Assembly (NCBI RefSeq): GCF_033954455.1
Contig: NZ_CP121473.1
Coordinates: 2,590,501 to 2,654,500, forward strand
Source: Thiorhodovibrio litoralis
GTDB taxonomy: Bacteria > Pseudomonadota > Gammaproteobacteria > Chromatiales > Chromatiaceae
Direction: 5' to 3'
Length of the DNA: 64,000 nucleotides
Part shown: piece by piece, positions 36,515 to 46,402 of the stretch
How the letters are laid out: each line of letters starts with the position of its first letter
How positions within the stretch are numbered: position 1 is the first letter of the stretch
Translations under genes and position numbers: made by a program
The notes under the pieces: model-generated
Told to the model about the DNA's origin: nothing
The model's database searches: none
The model's input: only the letters and a program-made list of their open reading frames with translations

Positions 36515-39500
36515 TCAGCCGAGGCCCGGGCCGCCTTGCTCCTGTTTTCGGGCCGGCTCGCTGGTGTTGTGCTGCGCCGTATCGGGTGCTGGCGCAGGTG
36601 TTGCCGATGCTGACGTCGATGGCGCGGCTCTCGGCGTCTCGGTATCCGGGATTTTGCGCTCCGTGGGTGCTTTCGCTTCCGTTAGCCGGATTCCCGATGA
36701 TGTTGGCGGCGCTTGCGGGCTGTCCGCTTTTGGATGTGGCCGAGTTTCTGCCGGCGCTTGCATGCTGTCTGCTTTCGAGGATAGCGGAGCCTCTGCAGGT
36801 GCTTTCGGGCTGCGCGCCTGCGTGGTCGATGGCGTGTCTGCCTTCGCCTCGGTTTTGGCTGGCGCTAGTTGCGTTGGCGCTGGTTGCGGAGGCTTAGGGG
36901 CCGGATCTTGCGGTGCTGATGGCGCTGACTGCGCAGGTTCAGCGCTGGCGGGCGCAACAGGCTTTTCTACAGGCGGGCTGCGCGGAGCATCCCGGTCGTC
37001 GGCCGAAGCAGTGCGCGCGGCAGCATCAGAAATGCCAGGTGCTGACTGCGCTGCGGGGCGCGGGTCCTTTGTGTCAGAAGAGGGCGCGTGCGACGAAACT
37101 GAGCTGGCCGACGCAGTTTCGCCGCTGGAACCCGTGCCAGTGCCTTTGTCGGAGCCCGAGCCAGAATCCTTACCGGAATCTTTACCGGATTTGTCCTCCG
37201 CTGAGGCGCTCGCGCTGTCTGTCTGTTCCGGCCGGGACCGTGCTGGGGGGCGTGCTGGTGCCTGCGCAGTTTCGCTCGCTGGGCTAGCCTCCTCGGTCGG
37301 CTTGGCATCGCCATTGGTAGCCGCCTGGGAGCCGGGCTTGCGTCTGTTGCGACCGCCCCGTCTGCGGCGGCTGGAGCGCGAACGGGGCGCATCGCCCTCG
37401 CCGCTGCTTTGACGTGCATCGCCATCGCCAGCCTGGTCGTTGTCACCGGAGCTCGCGTTCGGATCAGCTCCGGCGTTTGCGGCACCGGATTGATCTGCCG
37501 GTCTGGCGCGGTCACTCGAGTCAGGCGGAGTTCGATCGGCTTTGGGGTGCTCCCTTGCCTCGGTTTCGTCGCCGCGATCTGCGTTGGATGAAGCTGCGGC
37601 ATCCTGAGCGCTGGCCTGACCGGTCGAGGATTTTCTTCCACGTCCGCGCCCGCCACGGCGACTGGAGCGCGAGCGCTCGCTGCGTTGGGATTGGCCGTCA
37701 CCGCTTTGCGAATTTTCGCTGGGTCCATTTTCCGTGGGTCCACTTTCATCGCGCCCGCTGTCGGTTCGCGTGCTGGCGGCGCGGTCATCTGACGCGGTCT
37801 TGGCCGTTGTCGCCTTGCTCTCGGAGTCGGTGACAGCGTCTGCTTCGCTCCTGCCACGGCTTTGTCGCGAACCGCCAGAGCCGCGCCGGGCTGGGCGGCT
37901 GCGGGCAGGCTTGTCCTCGCTGGCCAGGGCGGGTTCCTCGCGCGCTTGCTTGGCGGCGGACACATCCTTGGACTGCGTTGTCTCATCGTGCCCGGCGGAG
38001 AAGAAGGTGACCCACAGGCGCTTGAGCAAGTTTTCATTGCGCTCCTGGGTGGCTGCGGCGGCGCCCGTGTGGCGTCGGCTGGGCTCTGCGCTCTCGCTGC
38101 GGTGCGGCGCCGGTATCGAGGGCGCGAGCTGCTTGACGGCGGGTTCGTCCGCGGGTCGCGTGGTGGTGGCTTGCGATAGAGTCTCTTCGTTGGAGAGATC
38201 TTCGGCCAGCTCATAGCTGACATCGGCATCGGCGCCGGATTTGACGACGTCCTGGCTGCGAATGCGCTCAATGCGGTATTCAGGGGTGTCGATGCTTTTG
38301 TTCGGGACCAACAGGACTTCGACCTGGTGGCGCTCTTCGATCGCCAGCACCGCCCGGCGCTTTTCATTGAGCAGAAAGGTCGCGACCGGAATCGGCAGAT
38401 GCGCGAGGATGCGCGAGGTGCTGTCCTTCATCGCTTCTTCTTCAACGATGCGCAGCACCGAGAGGCCTAGGGATTCGACGCCGCGGATGGTGCCCTGGCC
38501 GCGGCAGCGCGGACACACGATTTGGCTCGACTCGCCCAGCGAGGGGCGCAGGCGCTGGCGTGACATCTCCAGCAGGCCAAAGCGCGAGATGCGCGAGATC
38601 TGCACGCGGGCGCGGTCCTGCTTGAGCGCGTCGCGCAGGCGGTTCTCGACCTCGCGCTGGTTGCGGGCCGGGGTCATGTCGATGAAGTCGATCACGAAGA
38701 GCCCGCCGAGATCGCGCAGGCGCAGCTGGCGGGCGACTTCGTCCGCAGCCTCCAGGTTCGTGTTGAGGGCCGTTTCCTCGATATCGGCGCCCTTGGTGGC
38801 GCGCGACGAGTTGATGTCGATGGAGGTGAGGGCTTCGCCATGGTCGATGACCAGCGAGCCGCCCGAGGGCAGGCGCACCTCGCGCTGAAAGGCGGATTCG
38901 ATCTGGCTTTCGATCTGGTAGCGGGTAAACAGCGGGACTTCGTCCTCATAGAGGCGCAGCTTCTTCAGGTTATGCGGCATGACTGAGCGCACGAAGACCT
39001 GGGCCTTTTCGAACATCTTCGGGTCATCGACCACAATCTCGCCGATGTCGGCGCGCAGATGGTCGCGGATGGAGCGGATGATGACGTCGCTTTCCTGGTA
39101 GATCAGGAAGGGCGCCTTGCGCTCTTTACTCGAGGTCTCAATGGCGTCCCACAGCTGCTTGAGGTAATCGAGGTCCCACTGCAGTTCCTCGATGTTCTTG
39201 CCGACGCCGGCAGTGCGCACGATCAGCCCCGTGTCCTCGGGGATGTCGAGCTGACTCAGCGCCTCGCGCAGCTCGCTGCGATCCGTGCCCTCGATGCGGC
39301 GCGAGACGCCGCCGGCGCGCGGATTGTTGGGCATCAACACCAGATAGCGGCCGGCTAGGGAGATGAAGGTGGTCAGAGCCGCGCCTTTGTTGCCGCGCTC
39401 TTCCTTGTCGATTTGCACCACCACTTCCTGACCCTCGCGGATCAGCTCGCGGATGTTGTTCTTGGTGCCGGGCTTGGCGCCCTCGTTAGCAAAATAGCTG

Positions 39501-39724
39501 CGCGCGATTTCCTTCAGCGGCAAAAAGCCATGGCGCTCGCTGCCATATTCGACGAAAGCCGCCTCCAGACTGGGCTCGACGCGGGTGATGGTCCCTTTGT
39601 AAATATTGGCTTTTTTCTGCTCGCGGCCGGGTGATTCAATATCAAGGTTGAACAGTTGTTGACCATCGACGATGGCCACACGCAACTCTTCGGGCTGAGT
39701 TGCATTGATCAGCATTCTTTTCAT
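36515..39724 (-). CDS. rne: Ribonuclease E
   Basis: 1069 residues, close to the E. coli length. Catalytic half: S1 domain ([22 protein letters not shown]), 5' sensor, DNase I-like subdomain with catalytic Asp in [12 protein letters not shown] and [10 protein letters not shown], and zinc-link CPRCRGQG. The C-terminal half is a disordered scaffold of Arg-rich and Ser/Asp/Pro/Ala-rich blocks ([14 protein letters not shown] type), probably binding RNA and degradosome partners. The ATG at 39724 gives [20 protein letters not shown]. The long upstream region may serve autoregulation. Confidence 0.96.
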   Translation of the reverse strand: MKRMLINATQPEELRVAIVDGQQLFNLDIESPGREQKKANIYKGTITRVEPSLEAAFVEYGSERHGFLPLKEIARSYFANEGAKPGTKNNIRELIREGQEVVVQIDKEERGNKGAALTTFISLAGRYLVLMPNNPRAGGVSRRIEGTDRSELREALSQLDIPEDTGLIVRTAGVGKNIEELQWDLDYLKQLWDAIETSSKERKAPFLIYQESDVIIRSIRDHLRADIGEIVVDDPKMFEKAQVFVRSVMPHNLKKLRLYEDEVPLFTRYQIESQIESAFQREVRLPSGGSLVIDHGEALTSIDINSSRATKGADIEETALNTNLEAADEVARQLRLRDLGGLFVIDFIDMTPARNQREVENRLRDALKQDRARVQISRISRFGLLEMSRQRLRPSLGESSQIVCPRCRGQGTIRGVESLGLSVLRIVEEEAMKDSTSRILAHLPIPVATFLLNEKRRAVLAIEERHQVEVLLVPNKSIDTPEYRIERIRSQDVVKSGADADVSYELAEDLSNEETLSQATTTRPADEPAVKQLAPSIPAPHRSESAEPSRRHTGAAAATQERNENLLKRLWVTFFSAGHDETTQSKDVSAAKQAREEPALASEDKPARSRPARRGSGGSRQSRGRSEADAVTDSESKATTAKTASDDRAASTRTDSGRDESGPTENGPSENSQSGDGQSQRSERSRSSRRGGRGRGRKSSTGQASAQDAAASSNADRGDETEAREHPKADRTPPDSSDRARPADQSGAANAGADPNASSGDNDQAGDGDARQSSGEGDAPRSRSSRRRRGGRNRRKPGSQAATNGDAKPTEEASPASETAQAPARPPARSRPEQTDSASASAEDKSGKDSGKDSGSGSDKGTGTGSSGETASASSVSSHAPSSDTKDPRPAAQSAPGISDAAARTASADDRDAPRSPPVEKPVAPASAEPAQSAPSAPQDPAPKPPQPAPTQLAPAKTEAKADTPSTTQARSPKAPAEAPLSSKADSMQAPAETRPHPKADSPQAPPTSSGIRLTEAKAPTERKIPDTETPRAAPSTSASATPAPAPDTAQHNTSEPARKQEQGGPGLG

Positions 39725-40256
39725 TGTGGTTGAAATCTCTCGGGCAGCGCGCACTGGCGGCGGCGGACCCGAGCCATGCCGGGTCTGTCCGTCGCGCGCC
39801 AGTCAATGCCCCGGGCGGTAGCGGGGCCGGGTGGCGATGGTGTCCGGGTGAGGTGGCGGCGCGACGGCTTGTGGCCTCGCGCGCGCTGACTTCAAGAAAC
39901 CGGATGTGCATCGATCCTCTTGCGCGCGGCTGGTTATTTGCTTAGGGTCGCGGGCTCCGCCAGAGTCCGCGAACCGATCATGGTTGTGTGTCCCAGATGG
40001 GACACACCAAAATGTTCTTCACCCGCCAGCCATGCCAAGGCAATCTCTCGCAGACTCTAACGAGCCGTGGCATGAGCCGGCGTGATTCCCGTTACACTAT
40101 GTTCCGGTCGGATCAAAAAACGGGTTCACGTCTGTATCAATCTGGGTCGAAGCCGGCCTGAGTCAGACTCCGGTCGCCGCCTTCAATTCCGACACGAACT
40201 GTCGGATAAACCGTGCCAGCCGACTGGACTCGCCAGCACGGCGACCAATACGGCAA
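39725..40256. other. Divergent rne-rluC spacer
   Basis: 532 bases without a supported gene. It should hold the rne promoter and its long leader, plus the rluC promoter. A perfect 22-base hairpin (39986-40007) is the only structure that stands out. The leader GC content drops around 40080-40340 relative to the genes. Confidence 0.55.
39986..40007. promoter_or_regulatory. Perfect 9-bp inverted repeat upstream of rne
   Basis: GTGTGTCCC-AGAT-GGGACACAC, about 260 bases ahead of the rne start. There is no T-run on either side, so it is not a terminator. An operator, or a leader hairpin for RNase E feedback as known in E. coli rne, are both possible. Confidence 0.45.
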
Positions 40257-41369
40257 ATGGACCAACGGGTTGCACAGATTTATTTGCGACCCGTCAAGAT
40301 AGCAGTGAAACACTCATTGAGCAAACCAAAACCGACCAGCTTCCCCCCGGCAACGTCTTCGGACAGGCCGTCCTCTGGGGAAAATCCGCAGGGTGGCACG
40401 CAGCGCGCCTCGGGCGGCGTGCGTTATTTGCAGATTGACGCGGACCGCGAAGGGCAGCGGATCGACAATTTCCTGCTCGCACAGCTCAAAGGCGCGCCGA
40501 GAAGCCTGATTTACCGCATTCTGCGCAGCGGCGAGGTGCGGCTCAATGGCGGCCGGGTCAAGCCCTCAGCGCGGCTTGCCTGTGGTGACACCCTGCGCCT
40601 GCCGCCCGTGCGTCTCGCCCCCGTCGCGGCGAGCGCCGCGCCATCGGCGGGATTACAGCAGCGGCTCGATGCGTCAATCCTGTATGAAGATGAGGGCCTG
40701 ATGCTGATCGACAAGCCAGCGGGGCTGGCGGTGCATGGCGGCAGCGGGCTCAACCTGGGCTTGATCGAAGCGCTGCGCACGCTGCGGCCAAAACAGTCTT
40801 TGGAACTGGTCCACCGGCTCGATCGCGACACCTCGGGCTGTTTGCTGATCAGCAAAAAACCCGCGATCCTGCGCTGGCTGCATCAGCAACTGCGCGAGGG
40901 GCAAGTGCGCAAGCGCTACCTCGCCTTGCTGGTCGGCGGCTTGCCGCGCGAGCGCATTGAAGTGCGCGCCCCGCTGCGCAAGAACCTGCTGCGCGGCGGC
41001 GAGCGGGTGGTCCGGGTCGATCCCGTCGCGGGCAAGGCGGCGCGGACGGGTTTTCGGGTGCGGGAAGCCTTCGCTGACTTTACCCTGGTGGATGTGCGCC
41101 TGGATACCGGGCGCACCCATCAAATTCGCGTGCATGCCGCGCACATCGGAGCCGCGGTGGCCGGCGATGAGAAGTACGGCGATAGCGCGGGCAATCGTCA
41201 TCTGAGCAGACTGGGGTTGAATCGCTTATTCTTGCACGCGGCCGAGCTGGGCTTTCGCCCGCATCCCGAGGCTGAGCCGCTGTCGCTCAGTGCCTCGCTG
41301 CCGCGCGATTTGGAGCAGGTGCTGACGAGGCTGCGGGTCGAGCCGTCGGAAGACTCCAGCAAGCGCTGA
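40257..41369 (+). CDS. rluC: 23S rRNA pseudouridine synthase RluC
   Basis: 370 residues from the ATG at 40257; the first 50 or so are poor in homology and no ribosome site precedes the ATG, so a later start (for example GTG at 40305) is possible. S4 RNA-binding domain (GQRIDNFLLAQLKGAPRSLIYRILRSGEVRLN), then catalytic Asp in LVHRLDRDTSGCLL, RKRYLALL, and TGRTHQIRVH. Makes pseudouridines 955, 2504 and 2580 in E. coli. Followed by gph and sppA as in many gammaproteobacteria; divergent from rne, also classical. Confidence 0.93.
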   Translation: MDQRVAQIYLRPVKIAVKHSLSKPKPTSFPPATSSDRPSSGENPQGGTQRASGGVRYLQIDADREGQRIDNFLLAQLKGAPRSLIYRILRSGEVRLNGGRVKPSARLACGDTLRLPPVRLAPVAASAAPSAGLQQRLDASILYEDEGLMLIDKPAGLAVHGGSGLNLGLIEALRTLRPKQSLELVHRLDRDTSGCLLISKKPAILRWLHQQLREGQVRKRYLALLVGGLPRERIEVRAPLRKNLLRGGERVVRVDPVAGKAARTGFRVREAFADFTLVDVRLDTGRTHQIRVHAAHIGAAVAGDEKYGDSAGNRHLSRLGLNRLFLHAAELGFRPHPEAEPLSLSASLPRDLEQVLTRLRVEPSEDSSKR

Positions 41370-41436
41370 CAGCGCCAACAAGAAGCTTCGTGGCAATAGC
41401 CTTCACCATCATTTTCCGCAAAGATCCCGACTCTCC

Positions 41437-42102
41437 ATGCAACCCGAGCTGATCATCTTCGACTGGGACGGCACCCTGATGGACTCGGCCGCGCGCATCG
41501 TCAACTCTATGACCGCGGCCTTTATCGAACAGGAACTGACCCCGCCGCCACCCGAGCTGATGCGCGCCCAGATCGGGCTTGGGCTTGATGAGGCCATGCG
41601 TGCGGTGTGTCCAGACGCGACGCCTGAGACCAGGGCCCGGCTGATGAATGGCTATCGCAGTCGGTTTCTCGGCGATGACCCGACGCCGGCGCCATTGTTT
41701 GCGCAGGCCGGAGAAGTGGTCCGCGGGCTGCATGAGCAGGGTTTGCTGCTCGCGGTGGCCACCGGGAAGAGTCGCATTGGGCTCGACCGGGCACTCGTAC
41801 AATCAGGACTTGGGCCCTATTTCCACGCTACCCGCTGCGCCGATGAGACCCTTTCAAAGCCCAATCCGCAAATGCTGTTCGAGCTGCTCGACGAACTCGG
41901 CACCCGCGCGGATGCGGCCTTGATGATTGGCGATACCGAATTCGACCTGCTGATGGCCAAGAGCGCCGGCATGCCCTCGCTTGGCGTCAGCTATGGCGTG
42001 CATGACAGTGCGCGGCTGCTTGCCTGCGAGCCCCTGGGCTTGATCGATGCCATCGGCGAATTGCCCGCGTGGCTTGCGGCGCGCGCTGGGCCCGATGCCT
42101 GA
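41437..42102 (+). CDS. HAD-family phosphatase, phosphoglycolate phosphatase-like
   Basis: 221 residues. HAD motif I IIFDWDGTLMDS, motif II ATGKSR, motif III Lys in SKPNPQ, motif IV MIGDTEFDLLMA; a helical cap lies between I and II. The gene after rluC is usually of this kind (YrfG/Gph-like). In a Calvin-cycle autotroph, removal of 2-phosphoglycolate is plausible, but pyrophosphatase or nucleotidase activity cannot be excluded. Confidence 0.88.
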   Translation: MQPELIIFDWDGTLMDSAARIVNSMTAAFIEQELTPPPPELMRAQIGLGLDEAMRAVCPDATPETRARLMNGYRSRFLGDDPTPAPLFAQAGEVVRGLHEQGLLLAVATGKSRIGLDRALVQSGLGPYFHATRCADETLSKPNPQMLFELLDELGTRADAALMIGDTEFDLLMAKSAGMPSLGVSYGVHDSARLLACEPLGLIDAIGELPAWLAARAGPDA

Positions 42103-42167
42103 ACTCCGCCCCAGACCCCAACACCCGGACCCCTAACACCTAGCCACCGATATTGGAGATGCACTGA

Positions 42168-43160
42168 ATGAAGCTCTGGCCTTTCCGCCAACTGCCAACC
42201 GGCAAACTACCCGATCCCGATGACCCTAACTGGGAGCGGGCGCTGATCAACAGCATGGCGGTCGAGTTCCTGCGCGATCAGCGCCGCGGGCGCCGGTGGG
42301 GCATTTTTTTCAAGCTTGCCGCGCTCGCTTATGTGCTCATCCTTCTGCTGGTGGTCAATGCCGACAGCCTCAGCGAGTCGGTCGGCGCGGGCGAAGAGCA
42401 CACGGCGCTGATCGAGATTGACGGCATCATCGCGCCGGATACCGAAGCCAGCGCCGATAAGATCATCACGGCGCTGCGCAAGGCGTTCAAGGCCGACAAG
42501 GCGAAGGGCGTCATCCTGCGCATTAACAGTCCCGGCGGCAGTCCGGTGCAGTCGGGCTACGTGAACGACGAGATTCGGCGGCTGAAAGAAAAATACCCCG
42601 ACAAGCCCGTCTATGCCGTCGCCGTCGATGCCTGCGCCTCGGGCGCTTACTACATTGCCGTCGCCGCTGATGAAATCTATGTCGACAAGGCTAGCTTGAT
42701 CGGCTCCATCGGCGTGCGCATTGGCAGCTTCGGCTTAAATCGCGCGATTGACGAGCTTGGCATCGATCGCCGGCTGCTGGTCGCGGGCGAGCACAAGGGC
42801 ATTCTCGATCCTTTCTCGCCGCTGGATGAATTTGACAAGACCTTCGTCCAGCGCCTGCTCGATGGGCTGCATCAGCAGTTCATCACCGCGGTCAAGGAAG
42901 GCCGAGGCGACCGGCTGGTCGAAAACGACGAGCTGTTCACCGGTTTGTTCTGGAGCGGCGCCGAAAGCATCGAGCTTGGCCTGGCCGATGGCCTTGGCAG
43001 CAGCAGCAGTGTCGCCCGCGATCTGATCGGCGCAGAGGAGATCGTCACCTACAGCCGCAAGCGGGACCTGCTCGAAAAGGTCACCGACCAGCTCGGTTCG
43101 TCCATCGCCTTCACCTGGGCGCGGCTGATTGGGATCGACGGGACCCTGTCTGTGCAATAG
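42168..43160 (+). CDS. sppA: Signal peptide peptidase SppA, S49 family
   Basis: 330 residues, the short single-domain type. One N-terminal helix (FKLAALAYVLILLLVV). The catalytic Ser is in VDACASGAYYIAVAA and the general-base Lys in LVAGEHKGILDPF; the oxyanion strand is RINSPGGSPVQSG. Cleaves leftover signal peptides in the inner membrane. TTGGAGA lies ahead of the ATG. Third gene of rluC-gph-sppA. Confidence 0.93.
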   Translation: MKLWPFRQLPTGKLPDPDDPNWERALINSMAVEFLRDQRRGRRWGIFFKLAALAYVLILLLVVNADSLSESVGAGEEHTALIEIDGIIAPDTEASADKIITALRKAFKADKAKGVILRINSPGGSPVQSGYVNDEIRRLKEKYPDKPVYAVAVDACASGAYYIAVAADEIYVDKASLIGSIGVRIGSFGLNRAIDELGIDRRLLVAGEHKGILDPFSPLDEFDKTFVQRLLDGLHQQFITAVKEGRGDRLVENDELFTGLFWSGAESIELGLADGLGSSSSVARDLIGAEEIVTYSRKRDLLEKVTDQLGSSIAFTWARLIGIDGTLSVQ

Positions 43161-43206
43161 TTTTCGCTGCAATAGGAGTCGTTGCAATCGTTCTCGCTGC
43201 GATCAC

Positions 43207-43821
43207 TCAGGCAGGTGATCCTCCCAGGATCTCGATGCCTTCGCGCTCCAGCATGGTGACGAGGCGGATCAGCGGCAGGCCGATCAGGCTGTTCGGGTCC
43301 TCGCCCTCCAGGCGCGAGAAGAGCGCGATGCCGAGGCCTTCCGACTTGAAAGCACCGGCGCAATCGTAAGGTTGCTCGCGCTCCAGGTAGCTGAGGATCT
43401 TCTCCCGTGTCAGATGCCGGAAGGACACCCAGAAGGGATCGCAGCAACTCTGTGTCTGGCCGGTCTTGGCGTTCAGCAGGCAAAGCCCGGTCAGGAAACA
43501 GACCTGGCGTCCGGACAGGCGCTCGAGTTGTTCGATGGCCGCCTGATGGTTGCCGGGCTTGCCGAGAATCTGCCCATCGATGCTGGCGACCTGATCGGAG
43601 CCGATGATCAATGCCTCAGGGTGGCTTTGGGCGACCGCATGGGCCTTGGCGATGGCCAGACGCTCGACCAGCCCGGCCGGCGCTTCGCCAGGGAGGGGAT
43701 GCTCGTCGATATCGGGTGACACGGAGCGGTAGCCCTGTGTGGTCTTGTCGAGCCCGAGCTTGTCGAGAAGGGCCCTGCGGTATTTCGAGCTGGACGCGAG
43801 TATGATTTCCGGCGACATCAT
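43207..43821 (-). CDS. Maf-type nucleotide pyrophosphatase (YceF-like)
   Basis: 204 residues. Starts IILASSSKYRRALLDKLG, with SPDIDE and the catalytic region IIGSDQVASIDGQILGKPG. The Ile-Gly-Ser-Asp-Gln version is that of YceF/MafB enzymes, which hydrolyse m7GTP, rather than YhdE. The start codon directly follows the ycgN stop, so the two are co-translated. Confidence 0.9.
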   Translation of the reverse strand: MMSPEIILASSSKYRRALLDKLGLDKTTQGYRSVSPDIDEHPLPGEAPAGLVERLAIAKAHAVAQSHPEALIIGSDQVASIDGQILGKPGNHQAAIEQLERLSGRQVCFLTGLCLLNAKTGQTQSCCDPFWVSFRHLTREKILSYLEREQPYDCAGAFKSEGLGIALFSRLEGEDPNSLIGLPLIRLVTMLEREGIEILGGSPA

Positions 43822-44265
43822 TTAGCGCACCCAATCAATCAGATGCAGCAGGGGATCATCCGACTGGGTTTCGCAAACAATGCGCCCGAGTACCGAGTTG
43901 CCGCTGTTGATGACAGAATCCGCGTCGCCGGTGATCAACGGATGCCATGACGGCAGTGGTTGACCTTCGGCCAAACGGCGGTAGGCGCAGCTTTGCGGCA
44001 GCCAGCCCGGGCTTTCCAGTGTCTCGAGTGTGAGTGTCACGCAGTCCGGCACGCGGGTGGAGCGATTGGGATAATCCTGGCACCGGCCGCTTTGATGATC
44101 GAGCAGAAAGCAGGCGACATTGCTGTAATGGATCTCCCCGGTGTCTTCGTCCTCGAACTTATTCAGGCAACATTTCGCACAGCCATCGCACAGCGACTCC
44201 CATTGTGCCCGGGCCATGGCCTTCAGCGGGATGGCCTCCCAAAATGGCAGATCGGATTCGGTCAA
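43822..44265 (-). CDS. ycgN: YcgN-family cysteine cluster protein
   Basis: 147 residues from a TTG with AGGGA nine bases upstream. WESLCDGCAKCCLNKFED and later VACFLLD and RVPDCVTL give the Cys pattern C-x2-C-x2-CC that may hold an Fe-S or zinc site; ends HLIDWVR as the family does. Function unknown in E. coli. Overlap-free junction with maf. Confidence 0.88.
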   Translation of the reverse strand: MTESDLPFWEAIPLKAMARAQWESLCDGCAKCCLNKFEDEDTGEIHYSNVACFLLDHQSGRCQDYPNRSTRVPDCVTLTLETLESPGWLPQSCAYRRLAEGQPLPSWHPLITGDADSVINSGNSVLGRIVCETQSDDPLLHLIDWVR

Positions 44266-44404
44266 GATGGTTCATTCCCTGGTAGCTTGCAAGATGTCGC
44301 CATTATAGCCTTTCACCGATGCGCTATCTTTTGTCGCAACTGCGCGCTTGCTGTTAGAGCCGAGGGGAGTCGTTGGCGCGGGGTGGCAGTGCAGGGGGCT
44401 GACG

Positions 44405-44905
44405 GTGTCTGAACCCAAATACAGCGTGATCGAAACCCCGCTCGGCGAGCTCGGCGTTTGCTGGCAGGAGGGGGAGGAGAGATACCTAGTCGCGGGTGTT
44501 CGCCTGCCGGTTGATCAGGGCGCTTTGCCGGGCGAGGGCGTGCCGGCGCCTGCCTGGCTCGAGCGCGAATTCCGGGCCTATTTTTGCGATCCGGCGCATG
44601 CCTTCGGCATCGCGCTACGGCTTGCGGGAACGGCTTTTCAGCAACGGGTGTGGCGTGCGCTGCAGGGTATTCCACCCGGCTCGGTGCGGCGCTACGGTGA
44701 GTTGGCGACGGAGCTTGGCAGCAGCGCGCGGGCGGTTGGCAATGCCTGCCGCGCTAATCCTTGTCCGATCATCGTGCCCTGTCATCGGGTGGTGGCAAGT
44801 CGGGGGCTTGGTGGCTTTGCCGGGAAGACCCTGGGTGCTTCCATGAACGTGAAAGCCTGGTTGTTGCGGTATGAGGGTGTGGATCTGACGGAGCTTGGCG
44901 CATGA
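44405..44905 (+). CDS. ogt: Methylated-DNA-protein cysteine methyltransferase
   Basis: 166 residues from a GTG with AGGGGG upstream. Suicide repair of O6-alkylguanine. The acceptor Cys lies in IIVPCHRVV; Arg finger region GSSARAVGNACRANP; turn motif GSVRRYGELA. Lacks the Ada N-terminal domain. Stop overlaps the xerD start by four bases (ATGA). Confidence 0.93.
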   Translation: MSEPKYSVIETPLGELGVCWQEGEERYLVAGVRLPVDQGALPGEGVPAPAWLEREFRAYFCDPAHAFGIALRLAGTAFQQRVWRALQGIPPGSVRRYGELATELGSSARAVGNACRANPCPIIVPCHRVVASRGLGGFAGKTLGASMNVKAWLLRYEGVDLTELGA

Positions 44906-45801
44906 AAGATACAACCGCTGTGGTGGTGGAGTCCTTTGCCGATGCGCTGTGGATGGAACGGGGGCTGAGCGCCAATACCCTGTCTGCCTACCAGTCCGAT
45001 CTGCGCGCCTATTGCGAGTGGCTGGAGGCAGCGCGCGATCGCGAGCCGGCCGCAGCCGATCGCATCGACCTGATCGACTATCTCGGCGCCCTGGCTGCCA
45101 AGGGGCTCAAGCCGCGCTCCTCGGCGCGGGTGCTGTCCTGTTTGCGCCAGTTCTATGGCCATCTGCTGCGCCAGGGGCTGATCGACAAGGACCCAAGCAC
45201 CCGCATCGATGCGCCCAAGCTCGGGCGCCCCCTGCCGCGCAGCCTGAGCGAGGGCGATGTCGAAGCGCTGCTGCAGGCACCGGATACGGATATTGCGCGC
45301 GGGCATCGGGATCGCACCATGCTCGAGGTGCTCTACGCCACCGGCCTGCGGGTAACGGAGTTGGTCAGCCTGGAATGGAATTCCGTTAGCATCAACCAGG
45401 GCGTGGTGCGGGTGCTCGGCAAGGGCAGCAAGGAGCGGCTGGTGCCCCTGGGAGAGGAGGCGCTGGCCTGGCTGGCGGACTTTTCCCGCGGACCGCGCGC
45501 GGAGTTGCTCGGCGCGCGCCAGTGTACTCATGTCTTCCCGACCAGCCGTGGCTGCTGCATGACGCGCCAAGCCTTTTGGCAGCTGATCAAGCGCTATGCA
45601 CTCGAGGCTGGCATCGTGGTCGAGCTCTCCCCGCACAGCCTGCGCCATGCCTTTGCCACCCATCTGCTCAATCACGGCGCCGACCTGCGCGTGGTGCAGA
45701 TGCTGCTCGGCCACAGCGACCTGTCGACCACCCAAATCTACACCCATGTGGCCAACGCGCGGCTGCAAGAACTGCACGCCAAGCATCATCCGCGTGCCTG
45801 A
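44902..45801 (+). CDS. xerD: Site-specific tyrosine recombinase XerD
   Basis: 299 residues; resolves chromosome dimers at dif with XerC. N-terminal SAM-like domain (LSANTLSAYQSDLRAYCEWL), catalytic Arg in YATGLRVTELVSL, Lys in LGKGSKERLVPL, HSLRHAFATHLL (His, Arg), LGHSDLSTTQIYTHV (His and Tyr nucleophile). XerD rather than XerC from N-terminal features and the dsbC neighbourhood. Confidence 0.92.
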   Translation: MKDTTAVVVESFADALWMERGLSANTLSAYQSDLRAYCEWLEAARDREPAAADRIDLIDYLGALAAKGLKPRSSARVLSCLRQFYGHLLRQGLIDKDPSTRIDAPKLGRPLPRSLSEGDVEALLQAPDTDIARGHRDRTMLEVLYATGLRVTELVSLEWNSVSINQGVVRVLGKGSKERLVPLGEEALAWLADFSRGPRAELLGARQCTHVFPTSRGCCMTRQAFWQLIKRYALEAGIVVELSPHSLRHAFATHLLNHGADLRVVQMLLGHSDLSTTQIYTHVANARLQELHAKHHPRA

Positions 45802-45891
45802 GGGCATGCCCGCGCAAACATTCTCGCCACGGCGCGAATCTATGATAGCCTTTTGGCCTTTAGGTGCTGACTGAACTTGTTTGGAGGCTTG

Positions 45892-46374
45892 ATGCCGTCT
45901 TTCGACGTGGTGGCCGAGGCCGATTTGCAGGAAGTCCGTAACGCGGTCGATCAGGCCAATCGGGAGATCGGAACCCGTTTCGATTTCAAAGGGGTGGATG
46001 CGCGCTTCGAGCTGTCCGCTGATGCTGTCGATCTGCACGCTGAGCAGGAATTTCAGCTTGGGCAGATGATGGACATTCTGCGCCAGAAGCTTGTCAAACG
46101 CTCGGTCGACCTCGCCGCACTTGAGGTCGAGGAACCCGTCACCACACTGAATGCAGCCCGCCAGCATGTTGGTGTCAAGCAGGGCATCGACTCAGACACC
46201 GCCAAGCGCATGGTCAAGGCGCTCAAGGCCAGCAAGATAAAGGTCCAGGCGCAGATTCAGGGCGATCAACTGCGGGTCACTGGCAAGAAACGCGACGACC
46301 TCCAGGACGCCATTGCTGAGTTGCGCAACACGGGCTGGAATTTGCCGATAACCTTTACAAATTTCCGCGATTAA
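45892..46374 (+). CDS. yajQ: YajQ-family nucleotide-binding protein
   Basis: 160 residues from the ATG at 45892 (GGAGG four bases upstream). PSFDVVAEADLQEVRNAVDQA, RFDFKGVDARFEL, AKRMVKALKASKIKVQAQIQ and the end GWNLPITFTNFRD are family signatures. The fold resembles RNA-binding domains; a Xanthomonas homologue binds c-di-GMP, which is notable given the c-di-GMP genes in this window. Sits between xerD and dsbC. Confidence 0.94.
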   Translation: MPSFDVVAEADLQEVRNAVDQANREIGTRFDFKGVDARFELSADAVDLHAEQEFQLGQMMDILRQKLVKRSVDLAALEVEEPVTTLNAARQHVGVKQGIDSDTAKRMVKALKASKIKVQAQIQGDQLRVTGKKRDDLQDAIAELRNTGWNLPITFTNFRD

Positions 46375-46402
46375 AGATTTTTCCAGCGAGGATTTCTCCA
46401 AC

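Noticed and set aside
36564-37412. Long plus-strand frame opposite the C-terminal half of rne
   Set aside because: Antisense of the low-complexity RNase E tail; composition is a by-product of Ser/Ala/Pro codons.
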